This document shows, piece after piece, positions 16,963 to 26,106 of a stretch of 44,571 nt of DNA. The notes under the pieces are model-generated. The model worked only from the letters and a program-made list of their open reading frames with translations, was not told where the DNA came from and did no database searches. Source of the stretch: Planctomycetota bacterium (lineage in GTDB: Bacteria; Planctomycetota; UBA1135; GCA-002686595); assembly GCA_029248265.1 (NCBI GenBank), contig JAQWJQ010000229.1, forward strand, positions 1 to 44,571, in the 5' to 3' direction. Each line of letters opens with the position of its first letter. The stretch's first letter is position 1. The position numbers and the translations under genes are program-made.

Positions 16963-17000
16963 CGAGAGCCCCCGCCGGATCAGTCCGGCGGGGGCTCTCG
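16963..17000 (-). terminator. perfect 17-bp hairpin after the metalloprotease gene
   Basis: A perfect 17-bp stem (16963-16979 with 16984-17000) closes on the tetraloop TCAG. It begins 20 bp after the metalloprotease stop on the minus strand. There is no U-tract. It is the strongest hairpin I found in the window and very likely ends this transcript. Confidence 0.7.
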
Positions 17001-17020
17001 CTCAGGAAGGTCGCCCAGGC

Positions 17021-18985
17021 TCAGGGGCAGAAGTTGATCTCGACGCCGTTGCTCAGGTTGAAGCCGGCCCCGACCGAGTCGCGATACCAGAGCTGAGCGT
17101 TGTAGGTGTCGCCCGGGTTGATCATGAGCCCGCCTGGGAGGTTCTGATTGTCGAGCGTGAGGAAGCTCGTCCCGAAGATGTCTGCCTGGGCGACCCCGAG
17201 TCGGTAGACCGGGGTGCCGCTGACGCAGAGGAAGCCGTTGCCCAGGAAGACCTGTGTCTGCTGGTCGCCGAAGATGTAGATGCCAAAGCTCAGGGTCGGG
17301 CAGCTCGACGTCAGGAGGGTGAGGTCGTTGGCTGCGAGGCTGGTGCTCCCGAGGATCGAGATGTTGGCGCCATTGACGCTGACCGAGTTGGGGTTGGCGA
17401 AGCAGTAGTTCGACACGCCCCCGCAGGTGTTGTCGGAGATCTCGAAGTCGTCGATGTACCAGTTCTCACTGCCGCTATCCACGTCCGCGGTGATGCGGAT
17501 CTGCGCCTCGTCGAAGAACGCTCCGGCGGGCACCGCGATCTGGTGGAAGTTGAAGTTGCTCTCGTCGACACCGTCGGACACGACGCGCTCGAGGAGGATC
17601 CAGTCGTTGTTCGAGTCCAGAATCTCCACGTCGATCGCCCCACCCGCGGGGACCCCGCGGTGCTGGGAGTAGAACGACACCGAGGCGTTGTTCAGCCCAT
17701 CGAGGAGGATCTTGTTGGAGATCAGCCGGTCGTCCTTCAGCGTCGTGGAGCTGGCGGCGTTGAGGCGGATCGAGTACGGCGCGGAGGGCTCATTGAGCGC
17801 CGCGTTGGTGATGTCGGTGCCCTGGAAGCTGATCCAGAGGTCCCGGTTCAGCTGGGTCGCGGGGAAGTCGTCGACGACGGGCAGGGCGAGGGGTGGCGAG
17901 AGGTCGAGCAGGCACCCGCGGCTGATGGCGTAGGAGCGGATCCCGTTCGCGCTGGCCGTGCCAAAGCGCGTGACGTCGTTGTTACAACCGCCGAGGCCGG
18001 AGCACATGATCCGGCAGTCGCCGTTGCCGTCGCAGTGGTTGGAGTTGAAGTTGTGGCCCATCTCGTGGGCGGTCAGGCCGGTGCGGTTCACCAGGTTGTT
18101 GGTGAAGCGCGACTCGGAGAGCCCGTAGCCGAAGGTCTGGCTACAAACCACGCCGAGATAGGCGATCCCGATGGTGCCGCCGTTGACGTTACGGCCGGTG
18201 AACAGGTGGGCGAGGTCGCGGCGGATGCCGCTGAAGTTCTGGTTCCAGTGGTTCCGGAACTGGTCGAGGAGTTGCCCCGCGTCGCTGGTCGAGTAGGGGT
18301 CGGCGGAAGTGGTCCGGACGACGATGCCCGTCAGTTGGATGGTCACGTCCACGTCGCGCACGTAGACCGTGTCGACCCGGTTCATGATCCGTTCGATGTC
18401 ATCGATCGTGGCCTGGACGCTGCTGCCGTTGCGCTGGAAGAACTCGAAGTCCGCGTCAAAGGCGATCTCGGTGAGCTGGAGACCCGTTCCCAGGTTGCTG
18501 GTGGGGGGGGCGGTGTTCGTCCCCTGGGCGCCGATCTGGTTGCCGACGCCGCAGACGCCGCCGGTGACAGGGAGATCGCTGGCGCGCGCCACGGAATAAG
18601 TGCCGGCGGGGAAGCCGGCCGCGGGCTGGATCTGCCACTCCCGGTCCGTGGCGTAGTCGGCCACGATCGCTGAGAGGCCCTCGTGGTTGATGGTCGCGGT
18701 GACCAGCGCGTCCGGCCACCCGGGGATCTCGCCGCGCCACGTGTTCGGGCGGGGGGCGGGCATGGGGACCACGGCTCCGTCGGGGCGCGAGACAAGGAGT
18801 TGGAAGTCTCCGGCGCGGAGCGAGTGCCGTTCCAGCACAAGGTCAGCGGGCAGGCCGTCCAGCTCGACCGAGATCACAACGGTGCCCTCTGGGTCGGTGG
18901 GGATAGCGAGCCGCTGGAGGCTGCCGACGGGGTCAACGGCCTGGGGGGCGACGGCGAGAGCGAGAGTCGTGAGGATCGACAGCAT
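17021..18985 (-). CDS. secreted M12-type (reprolysin-like) zinc metalloprotease with planctomycete C-terminal domain
   Basis: The start ATG 18985 gives a signal peptide (MLSILTTLALAVAPQAV); the frame is open upstream but lacks a signal there. The 654-residue protein has a propeptide-like N-terminal region and a metzincin catalytic domain with HEMGHNFNSNH. The zinc ligands are His307, His311 and His317 and the catalytic base Glu308. A Met-turn (CRIMCSGLGG) follows. A jelly-roll-like segment (ENWYIDDFEI) follows, and then a C-terminal domain of about 130 residues from NYCFANPNSVSV to SNGVEINFCP. That domain matches the tail of the metalloprotease at 33005-35563 and tails of other exported planctomycete proteins. 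It should act outside the cytoplasm; the substrate is unknown. Confidence 0.88.
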   Translation of the reverse strand: MLSILTTLALAVAPQAVDPVGSLQRLAIPTDPEGTVVISVELDGLPADLVLERHSLRAGDFQLLVSRPDGAVVPMPAPRPNTWRGEIPGWPDALVTATINHEGLSAIVADYATDREWQIQPAAGFPAGTYSVARASDLPVTGGVCGVGNQIGAQGTNTAPPTSNLGTGLQLTEIAFDADFEFFQRNGSSVQATIDDIERIMNRVDTVYVRDVDVTIQLTGIVVRTTSADPYSTSDAGQLLDQFRNHWNQNFSGIRRDLAHLFTGRNVNGGTIGIAYLGVVCSQTFGYGLSESRFTNNLVNRTGLTAHEMGHNFNSNHCDGNGDCRIMCSGLGGCNNDVTRFGTASANGIRSYAISRGCLLDLSPPLALPVVDDFPATQLNRDLWISFQGTDITNAALNEPSAPYSIRLNAASSTTLKDDRLISNKILLDGLNNASVSFYSQHRGVPAGGAIDVEILDSNNDWILLERVVSDGVDESNFNFHQIAVPAGAFFDEAQIRITADVDSGSENWYIDDFEISDNTCGGVSNYCFANPNSVSVNGANISILGSTSLAANDLTLLTSSCPTLSFGIYIFGDQQTQVFLGNGFLCVSGTPVYRLGVAQADIFGTSFLTLDNQNLPGGLMINPGDTYNAQLWYRDSVGAGFNLSNGVEINFCP

Positions 18986-19327
18986 TCGGATGAGCGGGCC
19001 GGACGGACGGGAGCAGAGGGCCGTGAGGCACCCCTGTCCGGGAGGGAGGCGAAGGATCGCCCCCAAAAAATACGCGGTCCAGGGGTCTGGCGGCGCCAAG
19101 CACCGTCGCGTTCGGAGAAGACGTACTTGAGGGCACAGGGGTTCCCTCCTCACCTCGCAAGCGTCAGGACCCAGTCGTGAGCCCTGGAGCGCCCCTGGGG
19201 GCTCGCGATCCACCCGAGGTCGGGTAGAGCGGCTTCGTCTGCGCCCGGCCAGAATCTCATCGAATTCTCACCTGGGGACCGCTTCGGAGGTGCCCCGCGA
19301 CGTCGCCTGTGGGTGCATTCTTGGGGA
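18986..19327. other. 342-bp divergent intergenic region
   Basis: The region between the metalloprotease and sialidase starts holds no convincing gene. It must contain both promoters. An A-run at 19065-19070 breaks the GC-rich context. I could not assign -35/-10 boxes with confidence. A weak bulged hairpin lies at 19187-19204. Confidence 0.6.
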
Positions 19328-21472
19328 ATGTTGACCCAAGGCTCGAAGACCTCGCTGGCGCTGGCAGCCGCCATGTCCCTCTCGCTGGCGGGCGCGGCGG
19401 CCCAGGCCTCCCCGCACATCTTGAAGTCGGGCCCAGGGACCGAGGAGGGTTTCGAGGGGGCAGACGCCGGACCCTTCACGGTCCTGGAGTCAGAGGTGGG
19501 CACCTGGAGGGTCTCCCGGGGGACGGCCGCGATCAACGGCGACCACGTGCGCACGGGCACCCGCAGTCTCCACCTCACCGGCGGGAGTCGCTGCGAGATC
19601 GAGCTCGACTTCGAGGACCTCGGCGGCGCCGGGCGGTTGGGCTTCTGGGCGGAGCGCTGGACCCAGGCGGACCCCTTCGAATGTACGGTGGCCGCGCGCG
19701 TCGGCGGGCAGTGGTCCGCGCTGGTGGACGCCTCGGAGGACGTGGTCATCGGCGGCTTCCATACCGAGGTCACCGCCGTGCTGCCGCCGGGCGCCGACGG
19801 GCTCCGGATCCGGTGCACGTCTCCGCCGGGGAAGGGGGTCTTGATCGACGACGTCGTGCTCGAGCCCGCGCGCCCCATGGCCGTCGTCGGGTGCCGTGCG
19901 CTGCAGCCGGTCCTGCCCGTGCTCGTCGGCAACGAGTTGAACCCGATCCTCGCCGTGGAGGTTCAGACCCGCGGGTTCCTCGAGCCCCTCGAGCTCGAGT
20001 CCATCAGCTTTGACCTGGCGGGGACCTCCGGCGCGGAGCAGCTGGAGCGCGTGGAGGTCTTCCACGGCGGCGCGAGCCTCGAGCTCTCCTACGACCAACC
20101 TGACCGGGTGCTCGGTCAGGGGGACCGCTTCGGCAGAGCACAGCGGCCAGGCAAGGACCCGGCGCAGCTGCGGACCGTGCGCGGCGCGCAGGTGCTCGCG
20201 CCGGGCCGGAACGTGTTCTGGATCTCGGTGACGCCGTCACCGGGGGCTGACCTCGACGGGCGCGTGGACGCCCGGGTTCGCGCCGTGGTGGTGAGCGGTG
20301 AAGAGGTCCCCGTGGAGGACCCGAGCCCCGCCGCGACGCAACGTCTGGGGGTGGCGCTCCGCAGCGCAGGCTCGGGGGGCTCCCGCACCTACCGGATTCC
20401 AGGCCTGGTCACGACGCCCGAGGGGACGTTGATTGCGGTCTATGACATCCGCTGGAACGGGTGGGGTGACCTGCCTGGCCGCATCGACGTCGGGTGCTCC
20501 CGGAGCGTGGACGGCGGGAGGTCGTGGTCTCCGATGCAGGTGATCATGACCCAGGGGGCTGGGCGTGGGGGCGACGCCGGGGATGGGGACAAGTGGCGGG
20601 GCGACGGGGTCGGCGACCCCGCGGTGCTGGTGGACCGCGAGCGCGGGCACGTTCACGTGCTGGCGGCCTGGAGCCACGGCGACCGCGCGTGGCGGGGGAG
20701 CGGGCCGGGGCTCGCGCCCGAGGAGACCGGACAGCTCATGCTCGCCACGAGCACCGACGACGGGCGGAGCTTCGGCCCGCTGCGGAACCTGACCGCGATG
20801 GTGAAGGACCCCGCCTGGGCCTACCTGCTCCAGGGGCCTGGCCGGGGGATCACCATGGGGGACGGGCGCCTGGTGTTCCCCGCCCAGTTCCAGCTCGGCC
20901 CCGGGGAGGGGCGCACCCCGCACTCGACCGTGCTCGTCAGCGCGGACGGCGGGGCGACCTGGAGCATCGGGGCGGGCGCGCGGCCCGACACCACGGAGTC
21001 GGCGGTGGTCGAGCTCGCCGACGGTGAGCTCATGCTGAACATGCGCGACGACCGCGGGGGCTCCCGCGCGGTCCTGACCACGGTCGACGGGGGCGCGACG
21101 TGGGTGACCCACTCGAGCTCGCGGTCCGCGCTCATCGAGCCTGTTTGCATGGCGAGCCTCATCCACGTGGGGCGTGAGCTCCGCGGGGTCGCTGACGGCC
21201 GCCTGCTCTTCTCGAACCCCGCGGTCGCCTCGGCGCCGCGGCGCCGGATGTCGATCCGGGCCTCCGAGGATGGGGGGAAGTCGTGGCCGGAGGACCGCTG
21301 GCTGCTCCTCGACGAGGGAAAGTCGGCGGGGTACTCGTGCCTGACGATGATCGACGAGGAGACCGTGGGGATCCTCTACGAGGGCAGCCGGGCGCACATG
21401 ACCTTCCAGCGGGTGCCTCTTTCCGAGCTGTTTCCCGCGGCGTCGGACGATCCGCCGCGGGGTGGACGCTGA
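19328..21472 (+). CDS. secreted exo-alpha-sialidase-like protein (GH33)
   Basis: The start is ATG 19328, preceded by TTGGGGA; a GTG at 19313 is a less likely alternative. A signal peptide ends near AGAAAQA. The N-terminal 340 residues form beta-rich modules (EGFEGADAGPFTVLESEVG and a second Ig-like part). The catalytic six-blade propeller starts with the RIP motif SRTYRIPGL (Arg356) and the acid/base candidate Asp373 in VYDIRW. Five Asp boxes mark the blades: SVDGGRSW, STDDGRSF, SADGGATW, TVDGGATW and SEDGGKSW. TESAVVELADG holds the likely Glu and KSAGYSCLTM the likely nucleophilic Tyr. It should release terminal sialic acids or related sugars outside the cell. No sialic-acid catabolism genes are seen nearby. 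Confidence 0.88.
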   Translation: MLTQGSKTSLALAAAMSLSLAGAAAQASPHILKSGPGTEEGFEGADAGPFTVLESEVGTWRVSRGTAAINGDHVRTGTRSLHLTGGSRCEIELDFEDLGGAGRLGFWAERWTQADPFECTVAARVGGQWSALVDASEDVVIGGFHTEVTAVLPPGADGLRIRCTSPPGKGVLIDDVVLEPARPMAVVGCRALQPVLPVLVGNELNPILAVEVQTRGFLEPLELESISFDLAGTSGAEQLERVEVFHGGASLELSYDQPDRVLGQGDRFGRAQRPGKDPAQLRTVRGAQVLAPGRNVFWISVTPSPGADLDGRVDARVRAVVVSGEEVPVEDPSPAATQRLGVALRSAGSGGSRTYRIPGLVTTPEGTLIAVYDIRWNGWGDLPGRIDVGCSRSVDGGRSWSPMQVIMTQGAGRGGDAGDGDKWRGDGVGDPAVLVDRERGHVHVLAAWSHGDRAWRGSGPGLAPEETGQLMLATSTDDGRSFGPLRNLTAMVKDPAWAYLLQGPGRGITMGDGRLVFPAQFQLGPGEGRTPHSTVLVSADGGATWSIGAGARPDTTESAVVELADGELMLNMRDDRGGSRAVLTTVDGGATWVTHSSSRSALIEPVCMASLIHVGRELRGVADGRLLFSNPAVASAPRRRMSIRASEDGGKSWPEDRWLLLDEGKSAGYSCLTMIDEETVGILYEGSRAHMTFQRVPLSELFPAASDDPPRGGR

Positions 21473-21607
21473 GGCGCGCGGCGGGCCCTCGGCAGTTCCT
21501 GGCGGAACCTCGGAGGAATCGACTCCCGCAGCGAGACTCGACCAGCGAGCGCGGCTCCCTCGTCGCATAATGTTCGGGCGCCAACCGGCGCACCCACGGA
21601 ACCCATC

Positions 21608-23218
21608 ATGAGCCGAGACGACGCTGCCTCCGTACCCGACCGACTCCGCGAAGCGGGCGGACTGCTCGAGGGCGTGGCCCGCGACATCGCGCGGGAGACC
21701 GGGGTCCCCGAGGCGCACGTCTGGGGCATCGGGAGCTTCTATCACATGCTCTCACGCTCGGAGGCCAAGGTGCGCGTGTGCACGGGCCTGAGCTGCTTGC
21801 TCGGCGGCGCGCAGGACGTCCTCGACGCGGCCAAGGCCCAGGGGCTTCCTGTGGAGGAGGCCTCCTGCCTCGCCGGCTGTGACGTGCCGCCGGCGGTCCT
21901 CCGGGACCGCCGCACCATGCCGCACGTGACCGTCGCGGACGTGAAGGCCGCCGGCGACGATTGGTCCAAGCTGGATAGCGCCGCGGCGCCCGGTGAGACC
22001 GAGTGGACGGGTGCGGTGGGGCCCGCGGGCGCCGCCGACGGTGCGCTGGCCATCGACCTCAGCAAGCTCGCCGCGCCGCTGGGTGCGGCCTTCAAGGCGG
22101 CGGCCGAGCTCGGACCCGAGGGCGTCATCGACCTCCTGGAGGCCTCCGGCCTCCAGGGCCGCGGCGGCGCCGGGTTCCCGGCGCACATCAAGTGGCGCGG
22201 CGTGGCGGGGCAGGCGGAGCAGGAGCGCTTCGTGGTCCTCAACGCCGACGAGGGGGAGCCCGGCACCTTCAAGGACCGGGAGTGCATGCTGCGCCGTCCG
22301 GACCTCGTCCTCGAGGGGCTCGCCATCGCGGCCCACGCCATCGGAGCCAAGGACTGCTACCTCTACCTGCGCGGCGAGTTCGAGGTGCCCCTCGGGATCA
22401 TCCGCCGCATGATCGACGAGGCCCACGCCTCCGGGGTCTACGGGGACGTCCGCTTCCACACCCACGAGGGCAACGGCGCCTACATCTGTGGGGAGGAGAC
22501 CGCCCTCCTCGAGGCCCTCGAGGGCAAGCGCGGCATGCCGCGGATCAAGCCGCCCTTCCCGGTCGAGGTCGGGCTCTGGGGCAAGCCGACCCTGATCCAC
22601 AATGTGGAGACCATCGCCTGCGTGCCGGGGATCGTCGAGCGCGGCGGAGACTGGTTCCGGGGGCTCGGTCGGACGGAGGCGGGCACCAAGCTCTACTGCG
22701 TCAGCGGCCACGTGCAGCAGCCCGGGACCTACGAGCTCCCGCTGGGCGTCTCCCTCGACGAGCTCGTCGAGGCGGCCGGCGGCTATGTGGGGACCCTCAA
22801 GGCCTTCAGCCCGGGCGGCGCGAGCTCGGGGTTCCTGCCCGCTGAGCGGCGCGGTGACCCCCTGGACTTCGCCCACCTGGGGAGCCTCGGCTCCATGCTC
22901 GGCTCCGCCGGGGTCGTGGTCCTGAACGACACCGTGGACATCCGCTGGGCCGCGGCCCAGCAGCTGCGCTTCTTCGAGGCAGAGAGCTGTGGCCAGTGCG
23001 CGCCGTGCCGGATCGGGACCCGCTACCTGCGGGAGTCGGTGGAGCGCCAGGCGCGCGGTGACGACGTGGACGGCCCCCTGGCCAACGCCGCGGACGCCGC
23101 GTGGCAGATGAACGAGGGCTCGATCTGCGGGCTCGGGCAAGCGGCCCCACTGCCGCTCACGAGCGCGCTCAAGTACTTCCCTGAAGCGTTCGAAGAGGAG
23201 ACCTCCGACGAGGGCTGA
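21608..23218 (+). CDS. NuoE-NuoF fusion, NAD-reducing subunit of formate dehydrogenase
   Basis: The 536-residue protein fuses two diaphorase subunits. Residues 1-120 are a shortened NuoE/FdsG-like thioredoxin fold with a [2Fe-2S] site: Cys58 and Cys63 in CTGLSC, Cys87 and Cys91 in SCLAGC. From about residue 150 it is NuoF/FdsB-like. It has the FMN-binding GRGGAGFPAHIKWRG, the NADH-binding region with GEETALLEALEGKRG, and a [4Fe-4S] site in ESCGQCAPCRIGT plus Cys in SICGLGQ. It should pass electrons from the catalytic subunit, encoded 3 bp downstream, to NAD in the cytoplasm. FdsG and FdsB are often separate genes, so the fusion is notable. An AT-rich CATAAT at 21566-21571 may be the -10 box of this operon. 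Confidence 0.93.
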   Translation: MSRDDAASVPDRLREAGGLLEGVARDIARETGVPEAHVWGIGSFYHMLSRSEAKVRVCTGLSCLLGGAQDVLDAAKAQGLPVEEASCLAGCDVPPAVLRDRRTMPHVTVADVKAAGDDWSKLDSAAAPGETEWTGAVGPAGAADGALAIDLSKLAAPLGAAFKAAAELGPEGVIDLLEASGLQGRGGAGFPAHIKWRGVAGQAEQERFVVLNADEGEPGTFKDRECMLRRPDLVLEGLAIAAHAIGAKDCYLYLRGEFEVPLGIIRRMIDEAHASGVYGDVRFHTHEGNGAYICGEETALLEALEGKRGMPRIKPPFPVEVGLWGKPTLIHNVETIACVPGIVERGGDWFRGLGRTEAGTKLYCVSGHVQQPGTYELPLGVSLDELVEAAGGYVGTLKAFSPGGASSGFLPAERRGDPLDFAHLGSLGSMLGSAGVVVLNDTVDIRWAAAQQLRFFEAESCGQCAPCRIGTRYLRESVERQARGDDVDGPLANAADAAWQMNEGSICGLGQAAPLPLTSALKYFPEAFEEETSDEG

Positions 23219-23221
23219 AAG

Positions 23222-26050
23222 ATGATCGAGCGAAGCGAACCGGAGCTGCCCAGGCAGGCGCCCAAGTCCATCGAACTGGACGGCCGCAAGATGCCGTTCC
23301 AGGCGGGCGAGACGATCCTGGAGGTCGCGCAGCGGGCTGGGGTCGAGATCCCGACCCTGTGCCACGACCCGCGCCTGGAGCCGGCAGGCGCCTGCCGTAC
23401 GTGCCTCGTGGAGGTCGAGGGGCAGCGGCGCTTGCTCCCCGCCTGCAAGACCCCGGCCCAGGACGGCGCCGAGGTCCGCACGGAGACCGAGCGGGTCGAC
23501 CGTCACCGCAAGACGCTCTTCGCGCTGTACCTCACCGACCACCCGCAGGACCCGGAGGTCGCCGAGCGCGGCGCCCCGAACCAGCTGCTTGAGATGGCGG
23601 CGCGCTACGAGGCACCCAAGGACTGGGGCTTCATGGAGTCCCTCCGCGAGAACCGGGACGCCGACCGCAACCCGTACATCCACTTCAACGCGGACACCTG
23701 CATCTCCTGCGCGCGCTGCACGCGCTACTGCGAGGAGGTCGAGGGCGTCAGCGCCATCAGCCTCGCCGGCCGCGGGGCCGAGACGACCATCGCGACCGCG
23801 GACAACCTCTCGCTGCTCGACACCACCTGCGAGATGTGCGGCGGCTGCGTCGACGTGTGCCCCACGGGCGCCATGGGGGAGAAGATGCCCCTGACGCGCG
23901 AGGCGAAGCCGGAGCGCGAGCTGACCAAGGTCCGCAGCACCTGCAACTTCTGCGGCGTCGGCTGCCAGCTGGACCTGAACGTGGACCCCGAGGCCAACGA
24001 CGGTCGCGGCGAGGTGGTGAAGGTCACGAGCCCGCCCGCCGGCACCACGACGAACGACGGCAACCTCTGCGTGAAGGGCCGCTTCGCCTACGACTTCATC
24101 CACCACGACGAGCGCATCACCAGCCCGCTGGTCCGCAATGACGCCGGGGAGCTGGTGCCGACGAGCTGGGAGAACGCGCTCTCTGTCGCCGCGGCTGGTC
24201 TGCACGGCGTCAGCGAACGGCACGGCCCCAACGGGCTCGGCTTCGTCAGCTCGTCGCGCTGCACGATGGAGGAGAACTACCTCGTGCAGAAGCTCTCCAG
24301 GGCGGTGTTCAAGACGAACAACGTCCATCAATGTGCAGCGACATGACACGCTCCCACGGTGGCCGGTCTGGTCACCACCTTCGGAGCGGGCGCGATGACG
24401 AACTCGATCGGGGAGATCCGTAACGCGGACTTCCTGTTCGTGATCGGGAGCAACACCAGCGAGGCGCACCCGATCATCGCCATGGAGATGAAGCGGGCGG
24501 TGCGGCGGGGCGCGACCATGGTGGTCGCGGACCCGCGCAAGATCTGGATGTCGACCATCGCGGAGAAGCACCTCCAGCTGAAGCCGGGCTGCGACGTCTG
24601 GCTGCTCAACGCCATGGCCCACGTGATCTGCGAGGAGGGGCTCGTGGACGAGACCTTCGTCGCCGAGAACACCGAGGGCTTCGAGGCGGTGCGCGAGACG
24701 GTGAAGCGCTACTCGCCCGAGGCGGCGGAGGACCACACAGGAATCTCCGCCGAGGACATCCGCTGGGTCGCCCGCAAGTACGCGACCACGGAGAAGGCCG
24801 GGATCTACTACACCCTTGGCATCACCGAGCACACGCACGGCACGGACAACGTCTACGCCCTCGCGAACCTGGTGCTCATGACCGGGCACCTCGGGAAGCC
24901 CTCCTCGGGGATGAACCCGCTGCGTGGTCAGAACAACGTCCAGGGCGCCAACGACTCCGGCGCGACTCCGATCTTCCTCCCCGGCTACCAGCGGGTCGAC
25001 GACCCGGCGGTCCACGCGAAGTACGAGGCGGCCTGGGGGACGACCATCCCCGCCGAGCCTGGGCTGAACCTCAACGTGATGATGAAGGAGGTCGGCAAGA
25101 GCATCAAAGGCCTCTTCGTCATGGGCGAGGACGTGGTCCTCTCCGAGCCGAACTGCATGGAGCTCGAGAAGGGCATGAACGCGGCCGAGTTCGTCGTCGT
25201 CCAGGACGCCTTCTTCAACGAGACCTGCCGCTTCGCGGACGTCGTCTTCCCGGCCTCGGTCTTCGCCGAGAAGGAGGGGGTGTTCACGAACTCCGAGCGC
25301 CGCGTCCAGCGCGTGCGCAAGGCGGTCGAGCCGCCCGGCGAGGCCCGTGAGGACTGGCGCATCCTGATCGCCCTGGCCAACGCCAGCGGCGCGGACTGGT
25401 CGTTCGACTCAGCCTCCGACGTGTACGACGAGCTGGTGCGGGACGCGGACAAGTTCGCCGGCATCAGCCACGCTCGACTCGACGCCACGGTGGAGCTTCC
25501 CAAGACCGGGATCCAGTGGCCGTGCCCGAGCCCGGACCACCCGGGGACGACCTTCCTCCATGAGGAGGGCATCCTGCGCGGCAAGGGCCTCTTCCAGGCG
25601 GTGGACTACCGGCCGCCGGCGGAGCTGCCCGACGAGACGTACGGCCTGCTCCTCTCGACGGGGCGGACGCTCTACCACTACAACTGCGCGACGCAGACCC
25701 GACGTGAGTCAGGGCTCGACGCCAAGCAGTCCGAGGCCTGGGTCGAGATCCACCCCCGGGACGCGAAGAAGCGTGGCATCGAGGACCGGGACCTCGTCGA
25801 GATCTCGACGCGGCGCGGCTCGGTGCAGGTCCGGGCGCTCTACTCGCGTCAGGTCCAGCCGCGCTGCATCTGGATGCCGCTGCACTTCTTCGAGGCGCGG
25901 GCCAACGTGATCACCAACGACGCGGGGGACCCCGTGACCGACACCGCGGAGTACAAGGTGTGCGCCGCCGAGGTCCGTAAGGTCGAGGCGGGGGAGGCCC
26001 GCGAGGGACTCTACCCGGGGACCTTCTACGGGGTCGACGCGCCCGCCTGA
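23222..26050 (+). CDS. fdhF: formate dehydrogenase catalytic subunit, selenocysteine-containing (UGA recoded at codon 375)
   Basis: The gene reads as one 942-residue protein if TGA 24344-24346 is decoded as selenocysteine. Sec375 sits where the family has Cys or Sec: NNVHQCAAT, then Sec, then HAPTVAGL. The N-terminal ferredoxin domain binds [2Fe-2S] via Cys47, 58, 61 and 75. Two [4Fe-4S] clusters use Cys160/163/166/170 and Cys203/206/209/213. Cys241/244/248/283 bind the cluster beside the bis-MGD molybdenum (or tungsten) cofactor. MNPLRGQNNVQGANDSG and the C-terminal MopB domain follow. The extra His-Cys cluster usual in NuoG/FdsA-like subunits is missing: DHPQDPEVAERGAPNQ keeps the His but no Cys. 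The enzyme should oxidise formate and reduce NAD through the fused NuoE-NuoF partner encoded just upstream. No sel genes lie in the window. Confidence 0.92.
24344..24376 (+). promoter_or_regulatory. Sec codon and bacterial SECIS stem-loop
   Basis: The UGA (24344-24346) is followed by a hairpin inside the coding region. Its seven pairs are 24358-24364 with 24370-24376 (one G-U), and its loop is GGUCU at 24365-24369, that is +19 to +23 after the UGA. From memory, the E. coli fdhF SECIS has the same GGUCU at the same distance. A U is also present at +14 (24360), the position of the functionally important U17 there, although here it can pair with A24374. Structure and spacing match SelB recognition. 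Confidence 0.85.
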
Positions 26051-26059
26051 GGGTCGGCT

Positions 26060-26078
26060 CCGCGGGCTCAGCCTGCGG
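26060..26078. terminator. hairpin after the formate dehydrogenase gene
   Basis: An 8-bp stem with one G-U pair (26060-26067 with 26071-26078) and a 3-nt loop starts 10 bp after the stop. It sits between convergent fdhF and the CBS gene. There is no U-run, so the role is inferred from position. Confidence 0.45.
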
Positions 26079-26106
26079 ATTCAAGCCGCCCGTTCAAGCT
26101 GCGGGG

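Noticed and set aside
17543-18673. 376-codon plus-strand frame opposite the first metalloprotease
   Set aside because: The minus-strand protein has a zinc motif, signal and conserved tail. The antisense frame is Val/Gly/Asp-rich without motifs.
21752-25015. 1087-codon minus-strand open frame across the formate dehydrogenase genes
   Set aside because: It is the complement of two well-supported redox subunits. Its length comes from high GC and codon phase, and it has no recognisable domain.
24359-26050. Separate gene starting at GTG 24359 after a stop at 24346
   Set aside because: The sequence before and after is one MopB protein, broken exactly at the Sec/Cys site with a SECIS-like hairpin. 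There is no ribosome site and no sense in a half enzyme.
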